Source: Cyclobacterium salsum
GTDB taxonomy: Bacteria > Bacteroidota > Bacteroidia > Cytophagales > Cyclobacteriaceae
DNA length: 64,000 bases
Direction of reading: 5' to 3'
Assembly: GCF_010119245.1 (NCBI RefSeq)
Contig: NZ_WNKG01000005.1
Span: 248,001-312,000 of the forward strand
The translations under genes were made by a program, and so were the position numbers. Below are positions 1-8,578 of this stretch, in pieces. Each line of letters starts with the position of its first letter. Within the stretch, counting starts at the first letter, position 1. The notes beneath the pieces are model-generated. The model did not search any database, had not been told where the DNA came from, and saw only the letters and a list, made by a program, of their open reading frames with translations.

Positions 1-1
1 C

Positions 2-1069
2 AAAGAAATGCAGGAAGGCTCGCCTTTGTTAAAGGAAGAAGTGGACCATGAAGACATTGCAGCCGTGGTGAGCAAGTGGACGGGCATTCCCCTGTCCAAA
101 ATGATCCAGAGCGAGCGCGAAAAATTACTGCATTTGGAAGAGGAACTGGGTAAGCGCGTTGCCGGGCAGCGGGAGGCGATTGTTGCCCTTTCTGATGCCG
201 TCCGGAGAAGCCGTGCGGGCTTACAGGATCCCAAGCGCCCTATCGGTTCCTTCATTTTTCTGGGAACCACCGGCGTGGGAAAAACCGAATTGGCGAAAGC
301 CCTGGCGGAATACCTGTTTAGCGACGAAAATGCCATGGTGAGAATTGACATGTCGGAATACCAGGAGCGGCATTCTGTCAGTCGCCTGGTAGGAGCACCT
401 CCAGGTTATGTAGGCTATGACGAAGGAGGGCAATTGACCGAAGCGGTGAGAAGAAAACCCTATTCGGTGGTCCTGCTGGACGAGATCGAAAAAGCCCATC
501 CGGATGTATTCAATATCCTGCTACAGGTCCTGGACGATGGCAGGCTAACCGACAATAAAGGAAGAATAGCCAATTTTAAAAATACCATCATCATCATGAC
601 CACTAATATTGGCTCGACGCTGATTCAGGAGCGATTTGATGGCATGGAGGAATGGAACAAAGAGCAGGTGATGGAAGAAACGAAGGAAGAGGTCTTTGGA
701 TTGTTGAAAAAATCAGTGCGTCCGGAATTCCTTAACCGTATCGATGAGACCATCATGTTCGAACCGCTTAATAAGGAAATCTTGCGAAAAATTGTGGACA
801 TCCAATGGAGGGAAGTCCGGAGCCGACTTGCCGAATCAGGTATCCAACTGGATGCCACCCAGGAGGTGTTGGATTACCTGGGGGACGTTGGTTTTGATCC
901 GCAGTTTGGTGCCAGGCCTTTAAAACGTACCATGCAGCGACTGGTATTGAATGAATTGTCTAAACAAATATTGAGTGGTTACATCAAAAATGACAGTGCT
1001 GTATTGGTAGACCTGGATGCGGATAGGCAGGTTTACTTTAAAAATGTGGATGAGGTAGGCGTGGAATAA
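2..1069 (+). CDS. clpB: ClpB disaggregase, C-terminal half (partial)
   Basis: The reading frame is already open at the left edge, so this is the C-terminal half of the Hsp100 chaperone ClpB, which extracts polypeptides from aggregates together with DnaK in the cytoplasm. The visible 353 residues cover the end of the middle region and the whole second AAA+ domain. Walker A GTTGVGKT is near visible residue 86, the pore loop GYVG near 133, Walker [13 protein letters not shown] near 154, an arginine-finger segment [10 protein letters not shown] near 236 and sensor-2 GARPLKR near 304. ClpB is normally about 860-870 residues, so about 500 lie upstream of the window. The middle-domain type was not checked; ClpC is the alternative, but the C-terminal tail fits ClpB better. 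A strong terminator follows. Confidence 0.93.
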   Translation, partial: KEMQEGSPLLKEEVDHEDIAAVVSKWTGIPLSKMIQSEREKLLHLEEELGKRVAGQREAIVALSDAVRRSRAGLQDPKRPIGSFIFLGTTGVGKTELAKALAEYLFSDENAMVRIDMSEYQERHSVSRLVGAPPGYVGYDEGGQLTEAVRRKPYSVVLLDEIEKAHPDVFNILLQVLDDGRLTDNKGRIANFKNTIIIMTTNIGSTLIQERFDGMEEWNKEQVMEETKEEVFGLLKKSVRPEFLNRIDETIMFEPLNKEILRKIVDIQWREVRSRLAESGIQLDATQEVLDYLGDVGFDPQFGARPLKRTMQRLVLNELSKQILSGYIKNDSAVLVDLDADRQVYFKNVDEVGVE

Positions 1070-1127
1070 GCGAATCCAGCAACTCTTGGTTTTCGTTAAC
1101 CCTTCCGGAGGATGTCTCAGTAGAAAG

Positions 1128-1163
1128 ACAGTTGGCTGATAAATTGGCCAGCTGTTTTTTTTT
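1128..1163 (+). terminator. Intrinsic terminator after clpB
   Basis: Arms at 1128-1137 and 1146-1155 pair over 10 bp, with two positions that form G-U pairs in RNA, around an 8-nt loop. A run of nine T follows directly (1155-1163). This ends the clpB transcript 60 bp after its stop codon. Confidence 0.85.
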
Positions 1164-1200
1164 GATCCGTTTCAAATGGGAACCTTCTATAAAATAGGGT

Positions 1201-1208
1201 TACTTTTG
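1201..1208 (+). promoter_or_regulatory. Possible Bacteroidota -7 element for glsA
   Basis: TACTTTTG matches the Bacteroidota -7 consensus TAnnTTTG and lies 37 bp upstream of the glutaminase start. No TTTG at the expected -33 spacing is visible, so this is a weak call based on one half of the promoter. Confidence 0.3.
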
Positions 1209-1244
1209 ATATACGGGACCTACCCGTGATCAAACGAAGCCATC

Positions 1245-2159
1245 ATGGATTATCAGGAATTAATTTCAGAAGTATATCAGGAAGTAAATCAACTGGGCCT
1301 AAAGGGGAACGTTGCCAATTACATTCCCGAACTGGCAAAGGTATCCGGAGACCGGTTTGGTATTGCTTTGGTAGATCTGGAAGGGAAGGTCTATGGGGTA
1401 GGGGATTATCAAGAGCCCTTTTCCATTCAAAGCATTTCCAAGGTATTTACCCTAACCATGGTTTTTCATAGGTTTCGTAGTAAACTCTGGTCACGGGTGA
1501 ATGTGGAGCCAAGTGGAAATCCGTTTAATTCCATTGCGCAATTGGAATATGAACAAGGCATCCCCCGAAATCCCTTTTTGAACGCAGGGGCTTTGGTGAT
1601 CACCGATGCCCTAACGAGTAAATTTGAACATCCAATTCAGAGTATACGGGAATTTATAGATGAGTTGGCAGGACAGCATTGCGTCCGTATAAATGAGGAG
1701 GTGATGCAATCGGAACTACTGCATGCGGAGAGAAACACCGCCATGGCTTATTTTCTAAAGGCCTATAAGAATTTTGAGAACGACATCCAGCAAGTGATCC
1801 GGACCTATGTATCTCAATGTTCCATAGAAATGTGCTGCGAGGAACTGGCAAAGGCTTTTTCCTACCTGGCAAACGACGGGTATTCTATTTTTGCCAAACG
1901 GGAAATTTTAAATGAAAGCCAATCCCGGCGGGTCAATGCACTCATGCTTACCTGCGGATTTTACGACGAATCTGGTGAATTTGCTTTTCGCGTGGGATTA
2001 CCCGGCAAAAGTGGCGTGGGGGGCGGAATAGCGGCAGTCATGCCCGGCAAATTCAGTATCGCCGTCTGGTCTCCCGAATTAAACGAGAAAGGAAACTCCG
2101 TAAAAGCGATCAAGGCCTTGGAGCTGCTTACCGATAAACTGAAGTTTTCCCTGTTTTAA
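1245..2159 (+). CDS. glsA: Glutaminase
   Basis: Hydrolyses L-glutamine to glutamate and ammonia in the cytoplasm. The 304-residue length is normal for the bacterial glutaminase family (about 305-310). The serine-hydrolase SxxK motif is seen as SISK (residues 63-66), and the family segment LNAGALVI follows near residue 115. The C-terminal half carries the glycine-rich KSGVGGGI segment typical of this beta-lactamase-like fold. It is preceded by the clpB terminator, so it is probably transcribed alone. Its stop codon overlaps the stop of the convergent epimerase gene (2156-2158). Confidence 0.93.
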   Translation: MDYQELISEVYQEVNQLGLKGNVANYIPELAKVSGDRFGIALVDLEGKVYGVGDYQEPFSIQSISKVFTLTMVFHRFRSKLWSRVNVEPSGNPFNSIAQLEYEQGIPRNPFLNAGALVITDALTSKFEHPIQSIREFIDELAGQHCVRINEEVMQSELLHAERNTAMAYFLKAYKNFENDIQQVIRTYVSQCSIEMCCEELAKAFSYLANDGYSIFAKREILNESQSRRVNALMLTCGFYDESGEFAFRVGLPGKSGVGGGIAAVMPGKFSIAVWSPELNEKGNSVKAIKALELLTDKLKFSLF

Positions 2160-3103
2160 ATCAGGTTCACCGTTCTCCACATGGCTTTGGAGGTGGCGGC
2201 CAGAGCCTGCTCATTTTCCATGGCATTCAATTTCGCATTGAACGGTTCCGCCCTGACCGGTCCATCGTATCCAATAGTCACCAGGGCCTGCATAAATCCC
2301 TTCAAATCTATCAGGCCGCTATCGCCTGGTAGTTGACGTTCACCATCGATCTGTTCGGCAATGCTTCTGCCGGCGGTGGCATCGTTGAGGTCGCAGGTCA
2401 CGATTTGCTCGTTGGTCAGTTTCTTCAGATCTGCGACGCTTTCACTGGAAGTGTACCAATGGAAACTGTCCAACTGTACCCCTACATTCGACCGCCCGAT
2501 CTCCGCGATGAGGTCCTGCACTTCTTTCAGGGTTCCGACAAAGGGATAGCGGTTGATGATTTTCAGATTTTTTGTGCCCACATATTCGAATCCGAGTTTA
2601 AGCCCTTCTTCTCCCAAAATTTGGGCAGCCAAACCCAGCCGCTGGCTGTGCTGCTTCAGGTTTTCCAGGTAGGGCAGTTCATCGTGGCTGGGCATGATCC
2701 AGGTACTCACCCGGCTTACCCCCGCTTTTCGCAAAGTGGCGGCTACCTTCGGTAAGTCTTTAATTCCCTCGTCAAATGTAGCCTTGTCTTTTCGAAAATC
2801 AACCGGTAGTCCTGCCGCATCCCAGGTCAGGTGGTGGGTTTCCTTTTTAGCAAGGAATTCGTCCAATTTTCCAGGAGACATTTCCATCAATTGAGCAGCT
2901 ACGGGTAAGATGGCTTCAAAATTATAAGCAACAGCCTTATCAATCATCTCCTCCTGATCAATGGATACTCCGATGGCGTAGGGATTTAAACTCACACGGA
3001 ATTTTCGTTCCTGTAAATTTGGGGCGGCATGGCTTAGATAGGGGGTGCTGGCTAATCCCAGTGAAAGTAAACTGCTTTGCTGAATAAATTTTCTTCGGTC
3101 CAT
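2156..3103 (-). CDS. Tat-exported sugar phosphate isomerase/epimerase-like protein
   Basis: A 315-residue xylose-isomerase-like TIM barrel. The N-terminus MDRRKFIQQSS followed by a hydrophobic stretch is a twin-arginine signal, so the protein probably acts in the periplasm after folding, perhaps with a bound metal. Metal-ligand-type segments are LGFEYVG, NVGVQLDSFHW and VRAEPF, as in AP-endonuclease-2 family enzymes. Many Bacteroidota and Planctomycetes homologues sit next to DUF1501 and DUF1553 genes, as here. Substrate unknown; epimerisation or isomerisation of a keto-sugar is an inference. It lies 49 bp downstream of the DUF1501 gene on the same strand, so they may be co-transcribed. Confidence 0.8.
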   Translation of the reverse strand: MDRRKFIQQSSLLSLGLASTPYLSHAAPNLQERKFRVSLNPYAIGVSIDQEEMIDKAVAYNFEAILPVAAQLMEMSPGKLDEFLAKKETHHLTWDAAGLPVDFRKDKATFDEGIKDLPKVAATLRKAGVSRVSTWIMPSHDELPYLENLKQHSQRLGLAAQILGEEGLKLGFEYVGTKNLKIINRYPFVGTLKEVQDLIAEIGRSNVGVQLDSFHWYTSSESVADLKKLTNEQIVTCDLNDATAGRSIAEQIDGERQLPGDSGLIDLKGFMQALVTIGYDGPVRAEPFNAKLNAMENEQALAATSKAMWRTVNLI

Positions 3104-3152
3104 TGGATGTTTTCTAAAGTTGTTTTGGTAAGACGGGCGTTTTTGGATTTAT

Positions 3153-4646
3153 TCAGGCTAAGATTTCCCGAATCACATGTCCTTCCACATCCGTTAAGCG
3201 GAATGGCCTGCCCTGAAAGTCAAAGGTAAATTGTTCGTGGTCAAATCCCAGCAAGTGGAGGATGGTGGCGTGTACGTCATGTACGGACACCTTGTTTTCT
3301 ACCCCGGAAAAGCCAATTTCGTCTGTCAGTCCATGGGAGGCTCCCTTTTTGATACCTCCCCCGGCCATCCACATGGTGAAGGCATCTACGTGATGATCCC
3401 GGCCCATGTAACGTTGGGTTTTTCCCTCCCGGTTTTCCTGCATAGGTGTGCGGCCGAATTCTCCTCCCCATACCACCAGAGTTTGATCCAGCAGGCCTCT
3501 TTGTTTGAGGTCGGTCAGCAGCGCGGTGATGGGGCGGTCAATTTCCGTGCATTTATCTTTCATGCCCAGGTCAATGGCAGTGCTCTCACCGGTGCCATGC
3601 GCATCCCAGCCCCAGTCGTATAATTGAACAAAACGCACGCCTTTTTCTACCATTTTTCGGGCCAGCAGGCAATTGTTGGCAAAGGATTCTTCTCCAGGTT
3701 GCGTACCATAAAGCTGGTGTATGTACTCCGGCTCCTCGTTGATGTTCATGACTTCCGGCACCTCAATCTGCATGCGAAAAGCCATCTCGTATTGGTTGAT
3801 ACGGGCTAAAATTTCAGGGTCTGCATAGTGTTGGAAATCCTCCTGGTTAACGGCGTTGATCGCGTCCAGTAATTTTCGTTTCATGGATCGGGACATTCCC
3901 TTCGGATCTTCGATGTACAATACCGGATCCCCTTTGGAACGGCATTGCACCCCCTGGTAAACGGAGGGTAAAAAGCCACTGCCCCAAACACTCTTTCCGG
4001 CATCCGGGGTTTTTCCTCCAGAGGTAAGCACCACGAAGCCTGGCAAGTTTTGGTTTTCCGACCCCAGGCCGTAGGTTACCCAGGAACCAATGCTGGGCCT
4101 GCCCAACCGCGGACTGCCGGTCTGCATGAAAAGCTGGGCCGGGCCATGGTTAAACTGGTCGGTATGTACTGCTTTCAAAAAGGCTACCTCGTCCACCACC
4201 TGCTTGAAATGTGGCAGGTAGTCAGATACCCAGTTGCCGGATTCCCCAGATTGCTCAAATTCAGCCTGTGGTCCGAGCAGGTTTGGCCGGCCCCTGATAA
4301 AGGCAAACTTTCTTCCCTGCAGCACGGATTCCGGGCATTCCTGATTATGTAGTTTGACAAGCTCGGGTTTGTAGTCAAACATTTCCAGTTGGGATGGGGC
4401 TCCTGCCATGTGCAGGTAAATTACTGATTGGACTTTGGGCGCAAAGGGAGGGGCCGCTGCTGAAAGGGGATTAAGATCCCGCTCGGAAAGTTGCATGCCC
4501 CGGGGTTCGGGGGCTTGACATCCGACCAGCGAGCCCAGTGCCAACCCCCCCAGACCGCTGGCACAGCTTTGTATAAAATGCCTGCGGGTTTGGGATTGTA
4601 GTTCTCGTTCCAGTTTTTCAGCCAGTAATTTTTTGATCTTGTCCAT
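3153..4646 (-). CDS. DUF1501 (alkaline-phosphatase/sulfatase-fold) protein
   Basis: A 497-residue member of the DUF1501 family, which has the sulfatase/alkaline-phosphatase fold and no established reaction. The N-terminus has a twin-arginine motif RRHFIQS near residue 21 and then ends in SLVGC near residue 43, so it may be Tat-exported and lipid-anchored. Family signatures seen are VIYLHMAGAPSQLEMFDYKP, GSWVTYGLGSENQNLPGFVV, YDWGWDAHG and WGGEFGRTPMQE. It starts 1 nt after the stop of the upstream DUF1549/1553 gene, the usual partner of this family, so both are surely one operon. Confidence 0.9.
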   Translation of the reverse strand: MDKIKKLLAEKLERELQSQTRRHFIQSCASGLGGLALGSLVGCQAPEPRGMQLSERDLNPLSAAAPPFAPKVQSVIYLHMAGAPSQLEMFDYKPELVKLHNQECPESVLQGRKFAFIRGRPNLLGPQAEFEQSGESGNWVSDYLPHFKQVVDEVAFLKAVHTDQFNHGPAQLFMQTGSPRLGRPSIGSWVTYGLGSENQNLPGFVVLTSGGKTPDAGKSVWGSGFLPSVYQGVQCRSKGDPVLYIEDPKGMSRSMKRKLLDAINAVNQEDFQHYADPEILARINQYEMAFRMQIEVPEVMNINEEPEYIHQLYGTQPGEESFANNCLLARKMVEKGVRFVQLYDWGWDAHGTGESTAIDLGMKDKCTEIDRPITALLTDLKQRGLLDQTLVVWGGEFGRTPMQENREGKTQRYMGRDHHVDAFTMWMAGGGIKKGASHGLTDEIGFSGVENKVSVHDVHATILHLLGFDHEQFTFDFQGRPFRLTDVEGHVIREILA

Positions 4647-4647
4647 G

Positions 4648-7383
4648 TCAGGATTTGGTTAAGAATTCATCCAAATTCATCAGCGCATTGGCGATGAGTG
4701 CCAGGGCAGCCAGTTCCGGGTTTTTCTGATCCTCTTCCGCAAATTGCAGCCACTCCTCCATTGCTTCGGTATCGGTGGAGAAATCTTCCAGGGCGAATGC
4801 GTACAATGATTGAAGGTGTTGGTGTTTTTCAGGGCTGATGGGCTGCAATAAAAGCTTTTCGTATGCCCAGGAAATGGGGTCCGCAGCATCGGACCGGTAC
4901 ATGCGAAGGGCCAGGTGAAATGCGGCCTCCTGGTAAACCGGATCGTTTAATGTAACTAACGCCTGCAAGGGAGTATTGGTTACGGTACGGCTAATGGTGC
5001 AAACTTCCCGGCTACCTGCATCAAAGCTAATAAAAGAAGGATAGGGGCTGGTGCGCTTCAGAAAGGTGTACACAGCCCGTCGGTACCGGTCTTCGCCCTC
5101 GCTGGTTTCCCAGGATTCTCCGTTGTAGACGGTTTGCCATACATTGCCCGGTTGGGGAGGCATCACCGGTTTGCCATACATTTTTCCGCTTAGCAGTCCC
5201 GAGGTAGCAAGTGCCTGATCCCGGATTTGCTCGGCACTGAGTCGGAATCTTGGGCCTCTGGCGTACCATTTGTTTTCAGGGTCTTTTTCATGTAGTAGGG
5301 TAGATGAAACAGAGGACTGCCGGTAGGTGCCTGACAAAACCATGTCTTTAATAAGCGGTTTTAGCTTCCAATCATGGTCTTCCATCAGTCGTATGGCCAA
5401 CCAGTCCAGTAATTGCTGATGACTGGGAAGGGCTGATTGGGTACCCATATCTTCCAGGGTGCTGACCAGTCCCCGGCCAAATAACTGTGCCCAAATCCGA
5501 TTGGCAAGGGTTCGGGCCGTCAGCGGATTTTCTTTGCTGGTCAGCCAGTAGGCAAGGCCAAGCCGATTTTCAGGCCATTCCGGATCCCAGGTGTTGAGAA
5601 CGGCGGGGACATCCGGTTTTACGGCTTTCCCTTTGAGCATCCAATTGCCTCTTTCAAACACATGGGTTTCCCGCTTCATGTAATCCGGGTTTTCTACGAG
5701 GATCGGAACGGAAGGGGTGTTTTTGTTGAGCAAGGCTAAAAAATCGCGGTCCATTTCTTCATGCCCGGCTTGCTTTTCCCCTGGTAATTCCGGGAAAAAG
5801 CCAAACCAATTGATGGTAGAGCTGGTTTGCTGCGGTTTCAGGGATTTGTTCTCCATATGGAGGTAGAGGTCTATCTTTTCATGTAGCTCTTTGATGGGAA
5901 ACCGGCGAATTTCCCTGCCTTCCGTTTTTCCCAGGGTGAATTGAGACAAAATTTCCCCCTCTGGACCGCCATTACGAATCGTTAGCCGGTTTCCTTCGTT
6001 TCCCGTCCAGTAGTTAATATAAACGTAGGGCGAGCCTTCGGTGTAGACGTCCCGGAGGTAGCAGGACCCATTGTCCCAGAGACCGAGCCATTTAGTATCG
6101 ATCAATTCGCCGTTTTCAAAATCCTCGGCGACGTGTGCATGGTATTTGGGTTCCTGGTATCGTAGAATGTCCTCCATTTTATCCTCGATGGTAGGGTTTC
6201 CGTGTCGGGCAGCCCAGGATTTTATTTCTTCCATGCGGATGCTGTCTTCGCCGGTGTAGAATTTTAATTTGGGCTCCTCTCCATGAGTGTCCTCATCCCG
6301 GGTGTTGTTGAAGAAAGCCATGAGCTGGTAATAATCCTCATGTTTAAATGGGTCGTAAGGGTGGCTGTGGCACTGTACGCAGGACATGGTTGTACTTTGC
6401 CACACCTCAAAGGTGGTATTGACCCGATCGACTACGGCGGTCACCCGAAATTCTTCATCCTGTGTACCGCCTTCATCGTTATTCATGGTATTGCGATGAA
6501 AAGCCGTGGCGGTGAGTTGATCTAAATCCGGTTCGGGCAATAAATCTCCGGCAAGCTGTTCCACGGTAAATTGGTCGAAGGGCATGTCCGCATTCAGTGC
6601 CTTGATCACCCAGTCCCGATAGGCCCAGATCTCCCGGCTGACATCTCGCTCGTATCCTTTGGTATCAGCGTAGCGGGCCAGGTCCAGCCACCAGGAAGCC
6701 CATTTTTCACCAAAAGCGGGACTTTCCAGTAGCGCATCTACCAATTCCTCATAGCTTATCCGACCGGATTTCCACTGGCTTACCAGGGCTTCATCAGGCG
6801 GCAGTCCGGTAAGGTCCAGGCTCAGCCTACGGATAAGGATATCTTTACTTGCCTCGGGGGAAGGGCTAAGTTCTTGCCGGGTCAGCCCTTCGGCAATAAA
6901 CCGGTCAATGTCATTTTGAATGAAAGGCGGAGCCTCTTCCGGGAGAAAACCTGCCTGAAGGCCCTCCTCAGGAGCCTCCGGTTTTGTAGGCGATTTGTAT
7001 GCCCAATGTTGCCCCCAGTTTGCGCCCTCTTCCACCCACTGGGTGAGAATTTCGATTTCTTCCTCACTGAGAGGTGCTTTCTGGTAAGGCATGCGTACTT
7101 CCGGATCGCTTTCGCTCAGGCGGGAGATAAATTCGCTGGCGCGGGCATCTCCCGGAACGATGGCCGGATGGCCGGACTCGGTCGGCGCCAGGGCTTCTTC
7201 TTCAAATAGCAGACTGAAGCCTCCGTTTTTCTTGACCCCTCCGTGGCAGGAAATGCAGTGTCGGTTCAGTATGGGTTTCACCTGGGTACTAAAGTCAATT
7301 TCCTCTTCCTGGGTCAGTGAATAGAAAAGCACCCCCGCGAGCAGGAGACTGGTCATTCCAAGAAGAAAGCCGGTTTTATTCAT
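4648..7383 (-). CDS. Planctomycete-type cytochrome c / DUF1549 / DUF1553 protein
   Basis: Start chosen at the ATG at 7383, where MNKTGFLLGMTSLLLAG begins a clear signal peptide; the frame stays open 46 codons further upstream without a signal. The 911-residue protein has a PSCyt1 haem-binding region with CISCH near residue 44, then DUF1549 (about 150-350), a carbohydrate-binding-like middle with GLWDNGSCYLRDVY, and DUF1553 near the C-terminus (TARTLANRIWAQLFGRGLV, NTPLQALVTLNDP). A second CVQCH lies inside the DUF1549 part. It is probably exported. The biochemical function of this large family is not established; association with sugar degradation is a frequent suggestion. It heads an operon with DUF1501 and the epimerase. 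Confidence 0.88.
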   Translation of the reverse strand: MNKTGFLLGMTSLLLAGVLFYSLTQEEEIDFSTQVKPILNRHCISCHGGVKKNGGFSLLFEEEALAPTESGHPAIVPGDARASEFISRLSESDPEVRMPYQKAPLSEEEIEILTQWVEEGANWGQHWAYKSPTKPEAPEEGLQAGFLPEEAPPFIQNDIDRFIAEGLTRQELSPSPEASKDILIRRLSLDLTGLPPDEALVSQWKSGRISYEELVDALLESPAFGEKWASWWLDLARYADTKGYERDVSREIWAYRDWVIKALNADMPFDQFTVEQLAGDLLPEPDLDQLTATAFHRNTMNNDEGGTQDEEFRVTAVVDRVNTTFEVWQSTTMSCVQCHSHPYDPFKHEDYYQLMAFFNNTRDEDTHGEEPKLKFYTGEDSIRMEEIKSWAARHGNPTIEDKMEDILRYQEPKYHAHVAEDFENGELIDTKWLGLWDNGSCYLRDVYTEGSPYVYINYWTGNEGNRLTIRNGGPEGEILSQFTLGKTEGREIRRFPIKELHEKIDLYLHMENKSLKPQQTSSTINWFGFFPELPGEKQAGHEEMDRDFLALLNKNTPSVPILVENPDYMKRETHVFERGNWMLKGKAVKPDVPAVLNTWDPEWPENRLGLAYWLTSKENPLTARTLANRIWAQLFGRGLVSTLEDMGTQSALPSHQQLLDWLAIRLMEDHDWKLKPLIKDMVLSGTYRQSSVSSTLLHEKDPENKWYARGPRFRLSAEQIRDQALATSGLLSGKMYGKPVMPPQPGNVWQTVYNGESWETSEGEDRYRRAVYTFLKRTSPYPSFISFDAGSREVCTISRTVTNTPLQALVTLNDPVYQEAAFHLALRMYRSDAADPISWAYEKLLLQPISPEKHQHLQSLYAFALEDFSTDTEAMEEWLQFAEEDQKNPELAALALIANALMNLDEFLTKS

Positions 7384-7586
7384 GGGTCGTTTTGTCACTA
7401 TTCGGAGTCGAAAATAGCCAGAAAAGCCTGAAATTGCAAGGTTTCGGGGAGCAGAGACTCTATTCGTTTTGTTTTGTGATCGGAAGGGAAACGGCCTGCC
7501 GGTCTGTCTCCCATTAAGCAATGAAAATTGACCGTTCCTACTTCCCTTTCTCGCAGTCGGAGGCCTTGGTAATCCGTTAAAACGAG

Positions 7587-7836
7587 TTAATGATTCTTCA
7601 GGATTTCCAGGGTAATGAGACGATGGCCCGCTGCATTGGGGTGGTTGGATTGGGACATGTAGTCGGCGACGCGGTCACCGGTCATCAGCAGCTGTTTGAA
7701 GGCCAAATAACTGTCGGACAGGCCCAGTCCCTAGTGTGCTGCCAGGCCCTGGATTTGCTGCGCATGCGGTTCCAACACATGCTCGGTTTCGGAAAAGTTC
7801 TCCGGACCTTGCTGTTCCGGAAAGGGATTTCTGCGG
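7587..7836 (-). pseudogene. SGNH/GDSL hydrolase, C-terminal remnant with internal stop
   Basis: Minus-strand translation in the frame ending at the TAA at 7587-7589 reads as the C-terminal part of an SGNH hydrolase. It shows ETEHVLEPHAQQIQGLAAH, then a TAG at 7731-7733, then GLGLSDSYLAFKQL and SNHPNAAGHRLITLEILKNH. The HPNAAGH block carries the family's catalytic His. The N-terminal part with the GDS nucleophile is absent. The single stop in an otherwise good family sequence, together with the missing front, marks a decayed gene. It adjoins other broken genes to 8.5 kb. Confidence 0.75.
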
Positions 7837-7837
7837 C

Positions 7838-8086
7838 CTAAAGGTAAACATACATATCCGCAATCGCCTGTACGAAACCGTCGATTTCTTCGAACCGAAT
7901 GCCATTTCTACCCGGGACGGGAAAGGCCAAGGTGTAAACCGTACCGTTGCTGCGGTAGCTTAGCTCTGGCGAATAAAGAGGGGTTTGCTGCAAAACAATC
8001 GAGGATTTGCTGGAGTATACACGGACAATTTCGCCACTGTTCAACCCCACTTCCTCCGTTCCGAAAAAGGCCATCGAACCGTCCAT
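7838..8086 (-). pseudogene. Unrecognised 82-residue fragment
   Basis: An open frame on the minus strand from ATG at 8086 to TAG at 7838. Its composition looks like real protein (VRVYSSKSSIVLQQTPLY, YTLAFPVPGRNGIRFEEID). I do not recognise the family. In-frame codons continue upstream for a few residues (RCVIA) before a TAG, so the sequence probably once began earlier. It runs directly into the SGNH remnant in a different frame. The two could be pieces of one exported hydrolase or of two neighbouring genes. Confidence 0.45.
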
Positions 8087-8207
8087 TGCGATTACACATC
8101 GCCCCTACCACACAAAAATGCCGGATGGGTTCAGGCGGCAGGATGATCCATGGTCCAAGTTTTTATTTGGCGAACCCGGATTGCACCTTGGTTTTAATTT
8201 CTAGGGA

Positions 8208-8350
8208 ATGAAAGCCATTGTATGCAGCAACTACGGGGGCCGTAAGTGCTTCAGCTGAAGGACGATGCCAAACCCATCTGCGGAAAAAACGAGCTATTGA
8301 TACGGGTGATGGCCACGGCCGTCAACAGTGCCGATCTAAAGGTACGACTG
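8208..8350 (+). pseudogene. MDR-family quinone/alcohol oxidoreductase, frameshifted N-terminal remnant
   Basis: ATG at 8208 starts MKAIVCSNYGGR. The frame then breaks near 8244-8246, and in the next frame the family sequence resumes with VLQLKDDAKPICGKNELL and VMATAVNSADLKVR. This is the typical N-terminus of zinc-binding or quinone-reductase-type medium-chain dehydrogenases. A single missing base explains the break. Nothing of the nucleotide-binding domain is recognisable downstream, so only about 47 residues survive. Confidence 0.72.
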
Positions 8351-8578
8351 AAAAAAAACGCAAATGGGCACCGCCTGGCAATTTCACGATTCATCCCTCG
8401 ACCAGGTAGCCGGGACAGGGATTCATGGCTGCATTTCTGATACCTGCCCAAGCGAATTTCAAATAGCCTCGGGGGACTGTATCGAAGCGGATTCCCCCCC
8501 AGTTGGCCACCTCCCGTTTTTATAAAAGAGGATTTGCTTTCGATCGCCTGACGGCTGAATTGGAAAAGATCTTTTCCC

